From assembly GCA_963565915.1 (NCBI GenBank), contig OY751488.1, forward strand, positions 4,588,001-4,652,000: 64,000 bases of DNA. Direction: 5' to 3'. Below the pieces are notes generated by a model. The model was not told the DNA's origin. It saw only the letters and a list, made by a program, of their open reading frames with translations, and made no database searches. Of this stretch, positions 24,889 through 34,500 are shown in pieces. Each line of letters begins with the position of its first letter. The stretch's first letter is position 1. A program made the translations under genes and the position numbers. Origin of the DNA: Entoloma clypeatum (lineage: Eukaryota; Basidiomycota; Agaricomycetes; Agaricales; Entolomataceae).

Positions 24889-24960
24889 AATACGAAGGTG
24901 ACAAATGCTGGCGACATGAGTTTAAAGAGTGTAAGTAATTCTATGGTTACAATATATTGC

Positions 24961-25032
24961 CGACGGTCGGACTCATAGCCTTCAGGTGATAGGGTTATAA
25001 ACTCTGGCGCTATCCGATTGAGCTAGGGGGGC
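24961..25032 (-). tRNA. tRNA-Ile(UAU)-like pseudogene with altered 3' half
   Basis: Read on the minus strand, an A box TAGCTCAATCGG, a D arm, a TTTATAA anticodon loop with an intron-like insert (CCCTATCAC) and CTGAAGG resemble a fungal tRNA-Ile with UAU anticodon. The T loop is changed (TCCGACC), its 3' stem does not pair with ATGAG, and the normal acceptor partner of GCCCCCC is missing. A fortuitous seven-pair stem (TATTGCC with GGCAATA) can close the molecule. It is probably dead. Confidence 0.4.
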
Positions 25033-25213
25033 AATAGGCGGCCACTGGCACATTTTTTTTTGTCATCCACCCATGGATTCAACCAAACCCTGAAACGGCG
25101 AACACGATCGCCCGCGCCAAAAAAAAAATGTGTGCTCATGCGTTCATGGCTCTGTGCGACGGTCATGCATCCGAAATCCTGCCAGCCTCTTTCTCATCGC
25201 TTCCCTTCTAGCC

Positions 25214-25220
25214 TATATAA
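25214..25220 (+). promoter_or_regulatory. TATA-like box upstream of the pirin gene
   Basis: TATATAA lies about 285 bp before the pirin ATG, with a long open C/T-rich leader between. The distance leaves room for a 5' UTR or an unrecognised first exon. Confidence 0.35.
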
Positions 25221-25501
25221 GACTCGCCATCTACCTCGACATTATCTCATCCCCCCACCTTTTTGCAAATAAAACCGTCTCGCGGTCTATCTTTGGCAGA
25301 GCCACCGTAGCTCCTCACTTAACTACCACTAAGCTACGCCGTATCATCTGGCCTATCTCCCCGTATACACTTCTAGTTTCTGAGAAGCTCGCTCTGCAAC
25401 AAATCTGTTATAAAACCAATTTCCGAGTCTCGAAAGCCGATCTGAAACTACGCGTTCGTGACGTCGACACTTTCACCTGGTCTCTCGCTAGATCTACAAG
25501 C

Positions 25502-26419
25502 ATGTCGTCTTCAATGAAAATGATTCCGCGCCCTAGTGAGGAGCGAGGAAATGCTGACCATGGCTGGCTCAAGACTTTCCATACATTTTCGTTCGCTGGG
25601 TGCGTTGCTTCCTAACCCCTGGATCCATGCTGCATCATTAGATCTCACATGAACTTCCCAAGTTACCAAGATCACAAACACCAAAAATACGGTCCCCTCC
25701 GCGTCATCAACGAGGACCGCGTCGCCCCCAAGACAGGGTTCGGCACACATTCCCACAGCGAATTTGAGATCTTCTCTTACGTCGTCTCTGGAACCCTCGA
25801 GCAGTAAGTCATGCGCATATATATTAGTATATGTATTCTGAAATACCATATTCTATACAGCAAAGACTCAATGGGCAACACAGAACTCCTCACGCGCGGC
25901 TCCCTCCAACTCACTTCCGCGGGCACTGGAATCTCTCACTCAGAGAAAGCGCCTGGCCCGTCTTCCGTGCACCTCCTCCAGATCTGGAGTGTCCCTCATA
26001 CGCGGCACCTCCAGCCGAAATACTACACCCGTCACTTCTCAGATGAAGAGAAACTGAACAAGTTCGTGCTGGTGGTCGCACCCGCCGGGAGCGAAAGCGT
26101 AAATGCGGAGAGAGATGGGAAGGGGCCGGCACCGGTGCAGAGCGCGCTGATGATGCACGCGACGTTGTTGGAAAAGGGGAAGGCGGTGGAGCAGGTGATG
26201 AGGAGGAAGAAGGGGTATGTGCATGTCATTCAAACGGGAGGATATAATAAGGGCAAAGCAAAGGGGGCGAGTGTCGGTGTCGGTGCGAAGGCGAATGGGG
26301 ACAGGTTGGAGTTGAAGGAAGGCGATGGGGCGTATATCGCTGTTGGAGGGCACGCGACGTTTGTGGTTGAGAATGTGGGTGAAGAGACGGCAGAGGTGTT
26401 GCTCTTTGATTTGGATTAG
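25502..26419 (+). CDS. Pirin family protein (bicupin, iron-binding)
   Basis: Three exons (25502-25599, 25642-25803, 25861-26419), with introns of 42 and 57 bp, give about 272 residues. The start has the family's DHGWLKTFHTFSFA. The metal site is visible as GTHSHSEFE and, later, GISHSE, supplying the expected three His and one Glu of the N-terminal cupin. The C-terminal cupin ends in VLLFDLD. Pirins bind Fe(II); members are transcription cofactors or quercetin 2,3-dioxygenases. Which role applies here is unknown. All key residues are intact and no break is seen. Confidence 0.85.
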
Positions 26420-26676
26420 GACTTGGTCGGGACTCCGTGCTTACGTATCCTCATTCCCCTCTTCCATCCCGGGCGCAGTTGCCGTTTTCGATGAGGAATC
26501 ACTTCCTCGCCGTTGTCTCTCATTCATGTCATAGGCATTTGCTCGTACGTCACGACAGATATTTTACGGGACCAAAATATATTTATCTGTTTCAAACCTC
26601 TCCTAATAATAGACACGAGTCATACTACGTAAGCTTATATAAGGCATCTAAAGCATTCCAAGTTCCAACACCCTCT

Positions 26677-27587
26677 ATGCACGATTTCAACTCAAGCATT
26701 GAAGATGACTGGGAGGACGAGACGCCTGCCGCTCTTCGCGCTAAGCTCAGATCCGTGACCGAACAGCTCAGATCCGTGACTGAACAGCTCAGATCCATGA
26801 AACAAGCATGCACGAATATCTTAGACTCGGAGGTGAACCCAAGATACATTCCAATGGAGCTTTCGGACATATATTTCAAGACCATAGTCGTTCTCGCCAA
26901 TGCATGTTCATGGCAAATCTTCATGGCTGCACATCTTGGGAGGTGGCTGGGTGTTGTCGAAATGTACGAGAAAAGGGAAGAGTGGAAGGCCGGAAAGCTC
27001 CAGCTGACGGCGTCACATGTGGGGCGATTCAAAGCGGAGTGGGTGGAACATCAGTCTCTTAGCCAAAGGCCCAAACGAAGGCCAGAGATGTTACTGGAGG
27101 TGACTCCTTTGTCTCCGGGGGTGACTCCACCCGAATTTCTCCATGAGAGAGTGGAGGACATGGAGGAATTGTGTGGAGTAGTGAAATTTATCAACGACAC
27201 GGTGAGTTCCAAGTTCTCCTGTCATTCGACTTCAATTCACTGATTTTACTCTCTTGGGCGAACTACTAGCTTAGAGGCACCTGGGTCCCGATATTTCCCA
27301 TATCGCGCAAGTCAAAACATACGGCATATGAAATATCCGAATCAATGCAATTTCTCATCCAGGAGATTCTCACTTTGGATCCAAAGGGAAACTTCGAGGA
27401 GAAGGGTGTCAATCTGAAGCAGCAAGCGGCGTTATTCCGTATCGTGTTCGGGTATCCATACACGGGTATCAGCAACGTAGGGAAGGAAGAGCAAATGGTT
27501 GAGATTTGGGACCGCGACCCAGAGGAGATGATCCATTGGCACTCTCACTATAGGAGTGTACGCGAAGAATTTAATTTAATTAATTAA
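26677..27587 (+). CDS. Hypothetical protein with short coiled-coil repeat
   Basis: Two exons (26677-27201, 27270-27587) joined over a 68-bp phase-0 intron encode about 280 residues. Near residue 25 a seven-residue unit, LRSVTEQ, is repeated almost three times, giving a heptad coiled coil. The remainder is mixed charged and hydrophobic with no motif I recognise. The ATG chosen follows a 5' region with several in-frame codons but no better Met. It may be a lineage-specific gene. Confidence 0.55.
26746..26808 (+). repeat. 21-bp in-frame tandem repeat, about 2.8 copies
   Basis: CTCAGATCCGTGACCGAACA plus G is repeated with one to three changes per copy inside the hypothetical gene, adding seven residues per unit. 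Confidence 0.85.
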
Positions 27588-27964
27588 AATTAATTCGAGG
27601 GTAGCAATGTGATAAAGTGTGTTTAATTAACAACTGTTTACACAAGTCCAATCTGTGCTCGAGCCGAAACACATGCGATTCTGCATCAGCATTTCCACAG
27701 AAGGATATTGATCTATTTGGAGCTATTTTGCTCATCACTAGATAACAAGTCCAACTAGCCCAAAGAGTTGGTTAGTTATTCATTCATTATGAAAGTGCTA
27801 GAATACATTACAGATGATGGACATTATGATTACAAAAGTAAGCCCATTACCATTGAGAACGAGAAAAAATCATAGTCTTTGGTCTCTTGGCGACATGTTG
27901 GCATCATCTCAACACTGCCCTAGTGATCGATCTGACCTAGATTATTGAACTTGTGATTATTGAA

Positions 27965-28004
27965 CTATTTCGGGCTAGTAGGCACTAGTACTAGCCCGAA
28001 ATAG
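27965..28004. repeat. Perfect 16-bp inverted repeat, 8-bp spacer
   Basis: Arm CTATTTCGGGCTAGTA (27965-27980) is repeated as its exact reverse complement at 27989-28004. The spacer GGCACTAG is itself partly palindromic with the arm end. It would form a long hairpin or cruciform. Confidence 0.9.
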
Positions 28005-28146
28005 CCCCAGTAGCCAAATCTGTAGGAATCGCGATGTGCAGTGCACATTAGTAATATACTGTACCCAAATGTTCAGCCATTGTGACCTGTGACATGTGAC
28101 CTCCGATGTTCACTGCCATCCATCCACCTAGTGTTCCCACATACCC

Positions 28147-28196
28147 AGCCTAATCAGGCTGGGACGACACCGTGTGTGGTCCTGCCTGATTAGGCT
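28147..28196. repeat. Perfect 13-bp inverted repeat, 24-bp spacer
   Basis: AGCCTAATCAGGC (28147-28159) and GCCTGATTAGGCT (28184-28196) are exact reverse complements. It could be a tiny transposon footprint or an RNA hairpin. Confidence 0.9.
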
Positions 28197-28715
28197 CTTT
28201 CCTGTTAAATCCCAACACCAGCAATATCCCCATCGCGAAATTGGATACTATCCCTCATCCTAAGGTTGGCATGGCTGTGTCATGACCTAAAGAGCATGTC
28301 CATGTGATACTTTATTTATACTCCGAAATGACAGGGACCGACAGGTGACATTTAGTGTGACTCCCCAAATTCAGCAGTTTCAACAGATGTCAAGCGATCT
28401 CAACATCCGCCACAGTTCTACAACATTTTGTGTGTTCAATTCAATCAGAGTCAATCCTAAATACTGTCTGTGTTGACCATCAGGTCGTGAAAGTAGCTGG
28501 GAAGGCAATCTGAGAAATCTGCCGACCTTGAGGATTTTGACACAGCCACGCTGTCCTTAGGGTGAGGGATAGTATCTTCAGCCAAGTCCACTGAGACATG
28601 CTCGTGGATCCTCGGCACACGCCGAGAACCCATCAAATTCCCATCAGCAATGATCAGCAACATTCAGGCCCAGAGAAAAGTGACTCGGAGCCACCCGAAT
28701 GTGACCTAATTACAA

Positions 28716-28800
28716 GGGGGTGGCGGAACCAGAATTCTGGACCTGGGGTGGGGGTCCCACCCAGGGAAAAAAAAATTTGCACACCCCGAATTATGACATA
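28716..28800. mobile_element. hAT-type transposon terminus, fragment
   Basis: GTGGCGGAACCAGAATTCTGG followed by a G-rich stretch, then CCCAGGG, a run of nine A and GCACACCCC, has the layout of hAT ends. The same order (G-rich, A-run, CACCC, ... AAAACGGCAGTC) is found at 45772-45895. No partner end was found nearby, so this is a remnant. Confidence 0.35.
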
Positions 28801-29030
28801 ATCCTACCAAAAACGGCAGTCCCACACAACCACCGAACCCTTTGCCCAGCATGCAGGTGGAAGGTGACCTTCACCTTTCAATGGTTCTTCTGTGCTCCAC
28901 CCTGCTGGCATCTTGTCAGAGACCACACATGCACATCGGGAACCAGCTCCTTCACGACGTCGCCCACGCGGCACAATGGCATCCCCTCGGGCCGGGTGAA
29001 TGTTGGAGAAACCAACATGATAGAACCAAG

Positions 29031-29103
29031 GCCCGGTGGTGTAATGGTTAACACCCTTGGTCGAGATCCAAGTGAGCCTGGGTTCGATTCCCAGCAGAGC
29101 CAT
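29031..29103 (+). tRNA. tRNA-like sequence with full cloverleaf, probably tRNA-derived repeat
   Basis: The 73 nt fold as a class I tRNA. The D stem is GTGT/ACAC, the anticodon stem CTTGG/CCAAG, and the T arm CTGGG-TTCGATT-CCCAG; A and B boxes are consensus. Two of seven acceptor pairs fail. The anticodon loop TCGAGAT has C instead of U at position 33, and the apparent GAG anticodon would need a long variable arm that is absent. It is therefore more likely a tRNA(Glu/Asp)-derived SINE head or pseudogene than a working tRNA. Confidence 0.5.
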
Positions 29104-29286
29104 CATCAGAAGATCTCATGTTTGAGTCCTGCTCATGGAGTATTCCTGCTCATATTTATTATGACGACAGTGAACCCATGATGACAGATGCATCACATGA
29201 TCAGCTGAGGCACTTGACCAAACAGTCGTTGCTGCTGTTGCTGAATCCTCAACAGTTGATTTCGGTTTCTTGGATCGTTCTGTGGA

Positions 29287-29464
29287 AAAGACCGGTTTAA
29301 ACCGGTCTTTGGCTGGTCTTTCAAACTCTAAATTCCAAGAGAACCGAGGACTGGCTGTGATCCAAAACCTTAAAAACCAAGACCGTGGTCCGGTTTCAAA
29401 CCAGTCTTTTTGGGTCTGGTTTTGGTCTGGTTTTCAGTCTTTGAGACTGGACATCCAAAGACTA
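29287..29464 (-). mobile_element. Divergent relative of the MITE at 39325-39592
   Basis: The right end (29430-29464), read on the minus strand as TAGTCTTTGGATGTCCAGTC, matches the 5' end of the later MITE (TAGTGCTTCAAGGTCCAGTC). Both share internal GGTCTGGTTTT/ACCGG motifs. The left end is not clear. It includes a perfect 24-bp palindrome at 29287-29310 centred on GGTTTAAACC. Confidence 0.5.
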
Positions 29465-29519
29465 TGGCTGTTGAACTTGTTGAACTTGTGGGCTGGTAAG
29501 TGCTGGCTCTATAGGTAAT

Positions 29520-29773
29520 TGTTACGGACTCTACAGTATGCGGACCACGTCATCTCTTTTACTTATCATCCCGACTTGGTGCCCTCTTATGAATACACTA
29601 AGTCTAATACCTACTTTCGCTCCCTTAGGTTCCCAGTATGACTCAGTCCGCAGTAGCCTTACTCAGCTCCGCAGCAGTAACCTTACTCAGCTCCGCAGTA
29701 GTATTACTCAGTCCACAGTCATCTTACTCATGTGCACTGCCTTCCGCAGTTACTGACTCATTCACTACCGTTG
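29520..29773 (+). mobile_element. Truncated gypsy LTR, relative of the gypsy-1 LTR
   Basis: It begins TGTTACGGACTCTACAGTAT and runs parallel to the gypsy-1 LTR start at 47482 (TGTTACAGACTCTACGGTAT). Shared blocks include GCCCTCTTA and CTTACTCATGTGCACTGCC. Similarity stops abruptly at about 29773 in CACTACCG. Confidence 0.65.
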
Positions 29774-30908
29774 AAACGAAGGAAGTGAGTCTGGGGATGA
29801 GCGCGAGCGATATCTCTATCACACACACAAACACCAAACACAACAACGAAGACCGAACAAGTCTCGCGATGTGTACTTCTCAATCGATATAGTTCAGGGT
29901 GATGAGTGGGATCACTCAGGATGCGACTCTTCCAAAACAACAATTGAATAACTCGTTTAGCGATGGCTCGATAGGTCTTGAACAAGACTTAGAGATAGTT
30001 CTCAATAGATAATGAACCGAGGTTTGTGATTTCCGAACCAACAAGACTTCGCGAACATGATCTCGACCGAATACGAACACGACAATGACCAATATGACCA
30101 ATAGATAACACGATTTGACGATTGACAAGTTCTCGAACACACAAAACACAATTGCGACTGACCTCCGATGCAAACCAAAAGATCTCGAGGCTTCAATGAT
30201 ACTCGCGAACGACGACAGATGCACAAGACAAATGCTATCAATTCTGGGGCACAATCTAACCTAACCTATCTACGACGAAACTATGAGACTTTATACATGA
30301 GCTGCAATAAATATAGAAAAGGGATGCATGTGGTCTCGCTAAGGGGTATCCAGTCAAGTGAGCCTTTGCTAGAGACATCGCGATGTGTCCATGTGGTTGA
30401 CAATGCGACAGGTACGTTCTTTTCTCCATTTTCTACCTCTATCATGCTTGTGAGGACACTATTCCACTATCTCGGTCTATTGATACACCTCGCGACGATG
30501 CCAATGAGTTACTGCGAGGTATCAGATGCTTTGATTAAGGGTCATCTTGGTAAGCAACCGATCAACAACCGATCCATATCAATATATCTGCCATGTAATG
30601 CACATTGATCGCGGTGTATCAAACCTGATCTCGGTCTGTTCGATCCGATGTCATTGGCTATTCCCCATATGGACGATTTGGACGCGAAGCGAGGCGCACA
30701 TTTGCCAAGCCTCTCACGAGAATGTCTCCAGTCAAGCCCTCGATGTATAGTAGACAGTGCTAGTGTTATCGATAAATCCAATATAACCAATCTCCTTGTT
30801 TCACGCTTCGTTTCGAGAGGTGCTTGATAGTCTTATCTATCTCGCGAGGCGATCCCATGGCTCTCGAGTATCATAGCTAAGCCTATAGTGGTGACCAGCG
30901 CTATGTCC
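29774..30908. other. Repeat-like AT-rich DNA, target of the copia-1 insertion
   Basis: No coding sequence is recognised. It contains an internal inverted repeat (GAGTGGGATCACTC near 29900) and several CTCGCGA-rich strings, and looks like degraded transposon DNA. Copia-1 begins at 30909 after the target repeat TGTCC. Confidence 0.4.
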
Positions 30909-31218
30909 TGTTGAAACTTTTCCCATCACGTAGATTAGATTAGATTAGATTACATCACGTGACCTTTACATATCTTCATTACATACTTGTTTGGTTGGTA
31001 CAAACAGTAGTACGGTATATAAGACCAGGAAACTGTCAATATCAACAAGTTGTCTCTTGACTCTTAACCAGCTCCATCGCTCTCACCAGCCTCAACCGCT
31101 CTCACTAGCCTTACCCCCTCCAAACCATGTAAGTGACCATAGCGGTATTGTAGAGTACTTCCACTATAGCTATGTTGCTCAGTACACCTGTGGCTAGCGC
31201 CCAGGTGGAACTTCAACA
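30909..31218 (+). repeat. Copia-1 5' LTR
   Basis: 310 bp, TG...CA ends. It contains a GATTA tandem repeat (four copies near 30937-30956), a CACGTG palindrome and a TATATAAG box near 31017, so the promoter is likely inside the LTR. Confidence 0.95.
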
Positions 31219-31230
31219 GGTTATGGGCCC
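31219..31230 (+). promoter_or_regulatory. Copia-1 primer binding site, half-tRNA(iMet) type
   Basis: GGTTATGGGCCC abuts the LTR. It is complementary to the anticodon-stem region of initiator tRNA-Met rather than to a tRNA 3' CCA end, as known for Drosophila copia. There is no TGG-starting site. Confidence 0.7.
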
Positions 31231-31580
31231 CGGATAGCAGAAGGGATCTGGGAAACGCTGGCAACAGCGAGTACCTGCCCACTCTACCCTGGTTGGCAAG
31301 GAACCGATCGAAAGATCTAGGTTCTGAGTCATACTTCTTCACATATGAACCTGGGAACGTCATTACGACAAGTACCTGTCATGAAACGTCCCTAAGGGGA
31401 TTGACCTAGTACACTCCATGTGGAAACGTTGATCGCACCTTATACGTTTCTGACATATAAAGGGTTTTCCCATGACCGCTATTCCTGAAGGGAATATGTC
31501 ATAAGGAATCATTCAATTGTTTTCTCGAATCATATTCATAACACATCACTGATTGAGAACCCTTTTTAGATTCATTCAAA

Positions 31581-34500
31581 ATGTCTACCTCTCGTTCTGC
31601 CCTCGACACGATCACTGCCTTTGACGGCATCGACTACCGGAGCTGGGCCGAGAAAATGAAGTCTTACCTCCTCCATCAAGGAGTCTGGCGCCTTGTTTCT
31701 GGCGACATCCCCCGCCCTGTCATCGCCGACTTCACCACCACAGTCTCCACCCCTGGGGCCACTGCTACTGCTCCTCCTGTGCTGGCCACCACGGTCGACC
31801 AGCCCGGCTTCCGCAAGGAAGAAAAAGCCTGGATCAGGGACGATGACATAGCTCTTGGGGCGATACGCCTTAAAGTCTCCGAGGCGATCAGACGCCACAT
31901 CAAGGACGCCACTTCCTCGAAAGACGCCTGGAAGTCGTTAAAGGATGCCTACTCCAAGGTATCCCCGGCCGTCATCTTCGGCGACTTCAAGGCCGCCGCC
32001 ACCTACAAGCTCTCTGGACGCGACCCCGTCCCTGAAATCGAGCGCCTGGGGTCTCTTTTCGCTCGGCTCGCCGATTCGAACTTTGACGTCCCCGATCTGA
32101 TGCAGGCAATGATCCTGGCAAATGCAATTCCCGACGCCTGGTCGTCACTCTCCACCGCCCTCTTCCAGGTCTATGACGCCGACGATTTCACCTACAAGGC
32201 CGTCGCCGAAAGCATCATATCAGAGTACCGGCGCAAGTATTCGATTGGGTCCACTCGTACGTCCAACGAGCAGGCCCGGAAAATCTCCGGGACAAAGCGC
32301 AAGGGGCAGGACCCCAAATGGGAAAAGCAGCAAAAGCCGAGTACCTCGCAGAACGACGCTGACGAGCAGCCTAACTCGACTGACCATAGTACCGCTTCTG
32401 AAAAGAAGAAGGGAAAAGGACGCTGGCGCAATCAGAAGAAGAACGCCAACACTGCGGACAACGCGTCCGACCACGCGGAAGAAACGGTTGAGTTCGTTGC
32501 TCCCGCCATCCACTTCCCTCCTCTTCCGACACCGTCCTTCACAACCGTCACTGGGCGCGGAAAAACTATGAGTACCGCCCAGCCAGACTCTCAAAAGATG
32601 CAGTCGCTCCTTCAGCGAATGAACCCCCCTCCGTCACAGTACACCGGGCTTCCTTCTGGAAAACCGTCCGTGTGGAAAAAGAACGACCATGTCCGCAAAC
32701 TCGCACGCGGCATTGGTGCTCGCCCCTCAGGATCCAATCTGCGTATCCTAGATACCATCATTCCCGACATCGACGAAAGGCCGGCTAAACAGCGTCGCGT
32801 AGCCCCGTCGATAGAAGAATCTCTGAAAATGATGGACATAGACCATCAAAGCGAGCGGATGGGGCCGGAACAATTCGAAGATGGGCTGATCGAACTTGAC
32901 GGTTCGTCACATTCTTCTCTCAAACTTGACCAAATGGGAAATGCTAATAAACACGCACAGACGTTTGAATTTATATTAGCCAGTACCGATGCAGATAGTA
33001 TAGATCTCTTTAGCGATGATCTGTACAAAAAATATACCAAGCATTTTGCGTCCTGCACACACTGCAAAGAGAAAGAACGCGCTCAGTGGATCTTAGATTC
33101 CGGCGCTTCATTACACTTTACCCATGAGTTCAAAGACTTCGCATATTACAGGCCTCTCAAGGCTAAGCGATTTGTCCAAACAGCTGCAAAGGGAAAGAAA
33201 CTGGAAATTCTCGGAGTTGGGGCCGTTCCAGTACGGCATACCCTAAATGGGGAAACTAAAACTCATCTCCTACGTCCGGTATTTTATATTCCGGATATGG
33301 ACACACGTCTACTGTCCCTAGGTGTCTTCCTTAACCATGGTTACAAAGTTGATGGAATGCGTGGAGAAATTAATATCTCTAAAGGGCTGAACAAAATACA
33401 GTTTTCGCCTCATTTCATCGGACAAACCATTTATTGGTTAGACACTGAAATACGCTACGACCAAATCCACGCGATCTCTAGCGAAATCACTGTTGAAACC
33501 TGGCATAAACGCCTTGGCCACCCAAATGACCAGGCGCTCAATAAGATTCCCACCAGTACCAAAGGAGTACCCAAAACGTTAGTACGTGAGAAATCACAGG
33601 AAAGCTGCACGGGGTGTCTAAAAGGGAAAATGCCGAATCAATCTTACCCTAACTCGGTGACAAGGGCTGTCAAACCCTTTGATTTGATCCATTCGGACTT
33701 GAAACAGATATCCACGGCATCGTACCACAAGTACAAATATTTCCTTACCTTCTTGGATGATTTTTCTTCCCATGTCTGGGTCGTCTTGCTTAGGAAGAAG
33801 TCAGGCGCCATCACGGCGCTGAAACAATTCCTTGCGATGATCCAGAATCAATTCGCCGCCACCCCTAAAAAATGGCGGGTTGATGGAGGTGGAGAATTCA
33901 ACGAATACAAGGATGTACTTGCCGATCATGGAATTCTGATCGACGTCACACTCCCATATCAGCATCAGCAGAATGGTAGAGCAGAACGTATCAATCGAAC
34001 ACTATGGGAAAAATCTCAGGCATTGCGCTTCGATGTGTGCTTACCACCCATGTGGTGGGAATTCTGTTTGGAACACGCAGCATTTCTCTACAACAGAACC
34101 CCCATGCAGCGTCTTGAATGGAAAACCCCTCACTTCAGGGTAACCAATGAGATCCCCGACATGTCTAGCGTCAGAGTATTTGGATGTCAGGCATATGTAT
34201 ATATCCCAAAGGAGAAACATAGGAACTCCCTGGAATCAAGATCCCGATTGATGATTTATCTCGGATCGAAACCAGGGGTCAAAGGATACCGCTTCATGGA
34301 TCCTGAGACCAACACGATTTTCATGGGAGGGAAAGCTATCTTTGATGAAAGCAAGTACCCTAGATGCCATATCGACCCGTTGCCAGAAAACCACCCAGAA
34401 ATGGAAAACCCAGAGCCGGCTGATGAGTTTGAGGATCTCATCCCTGGCAGCAACGACGACGAAAGTCACAACGAAACACCTCATGACCCACTTCCCATTG

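Larger units (their letters stand above)
27588..28715. other. AT-rich intergenic region with two strong inverted repeats
   Basis: No gene is recognised. It starts with a run of TTAAT repeats after the hypothetical gene and contains the inverted repeats listed separately. Confidence 0.5.

Noticed and set aside
29520..29773. Complete solo LTR
   Set aside because: Similarity to the gypsy-1 LTR stops abruptly at about 29773 and no target duplication is found, so it is only a fragment.
30991..31197. Short frame inside each copia LTR
   Set aside because: Repeated in every LTR copy without domains; it lies over promoter and leader sequence.
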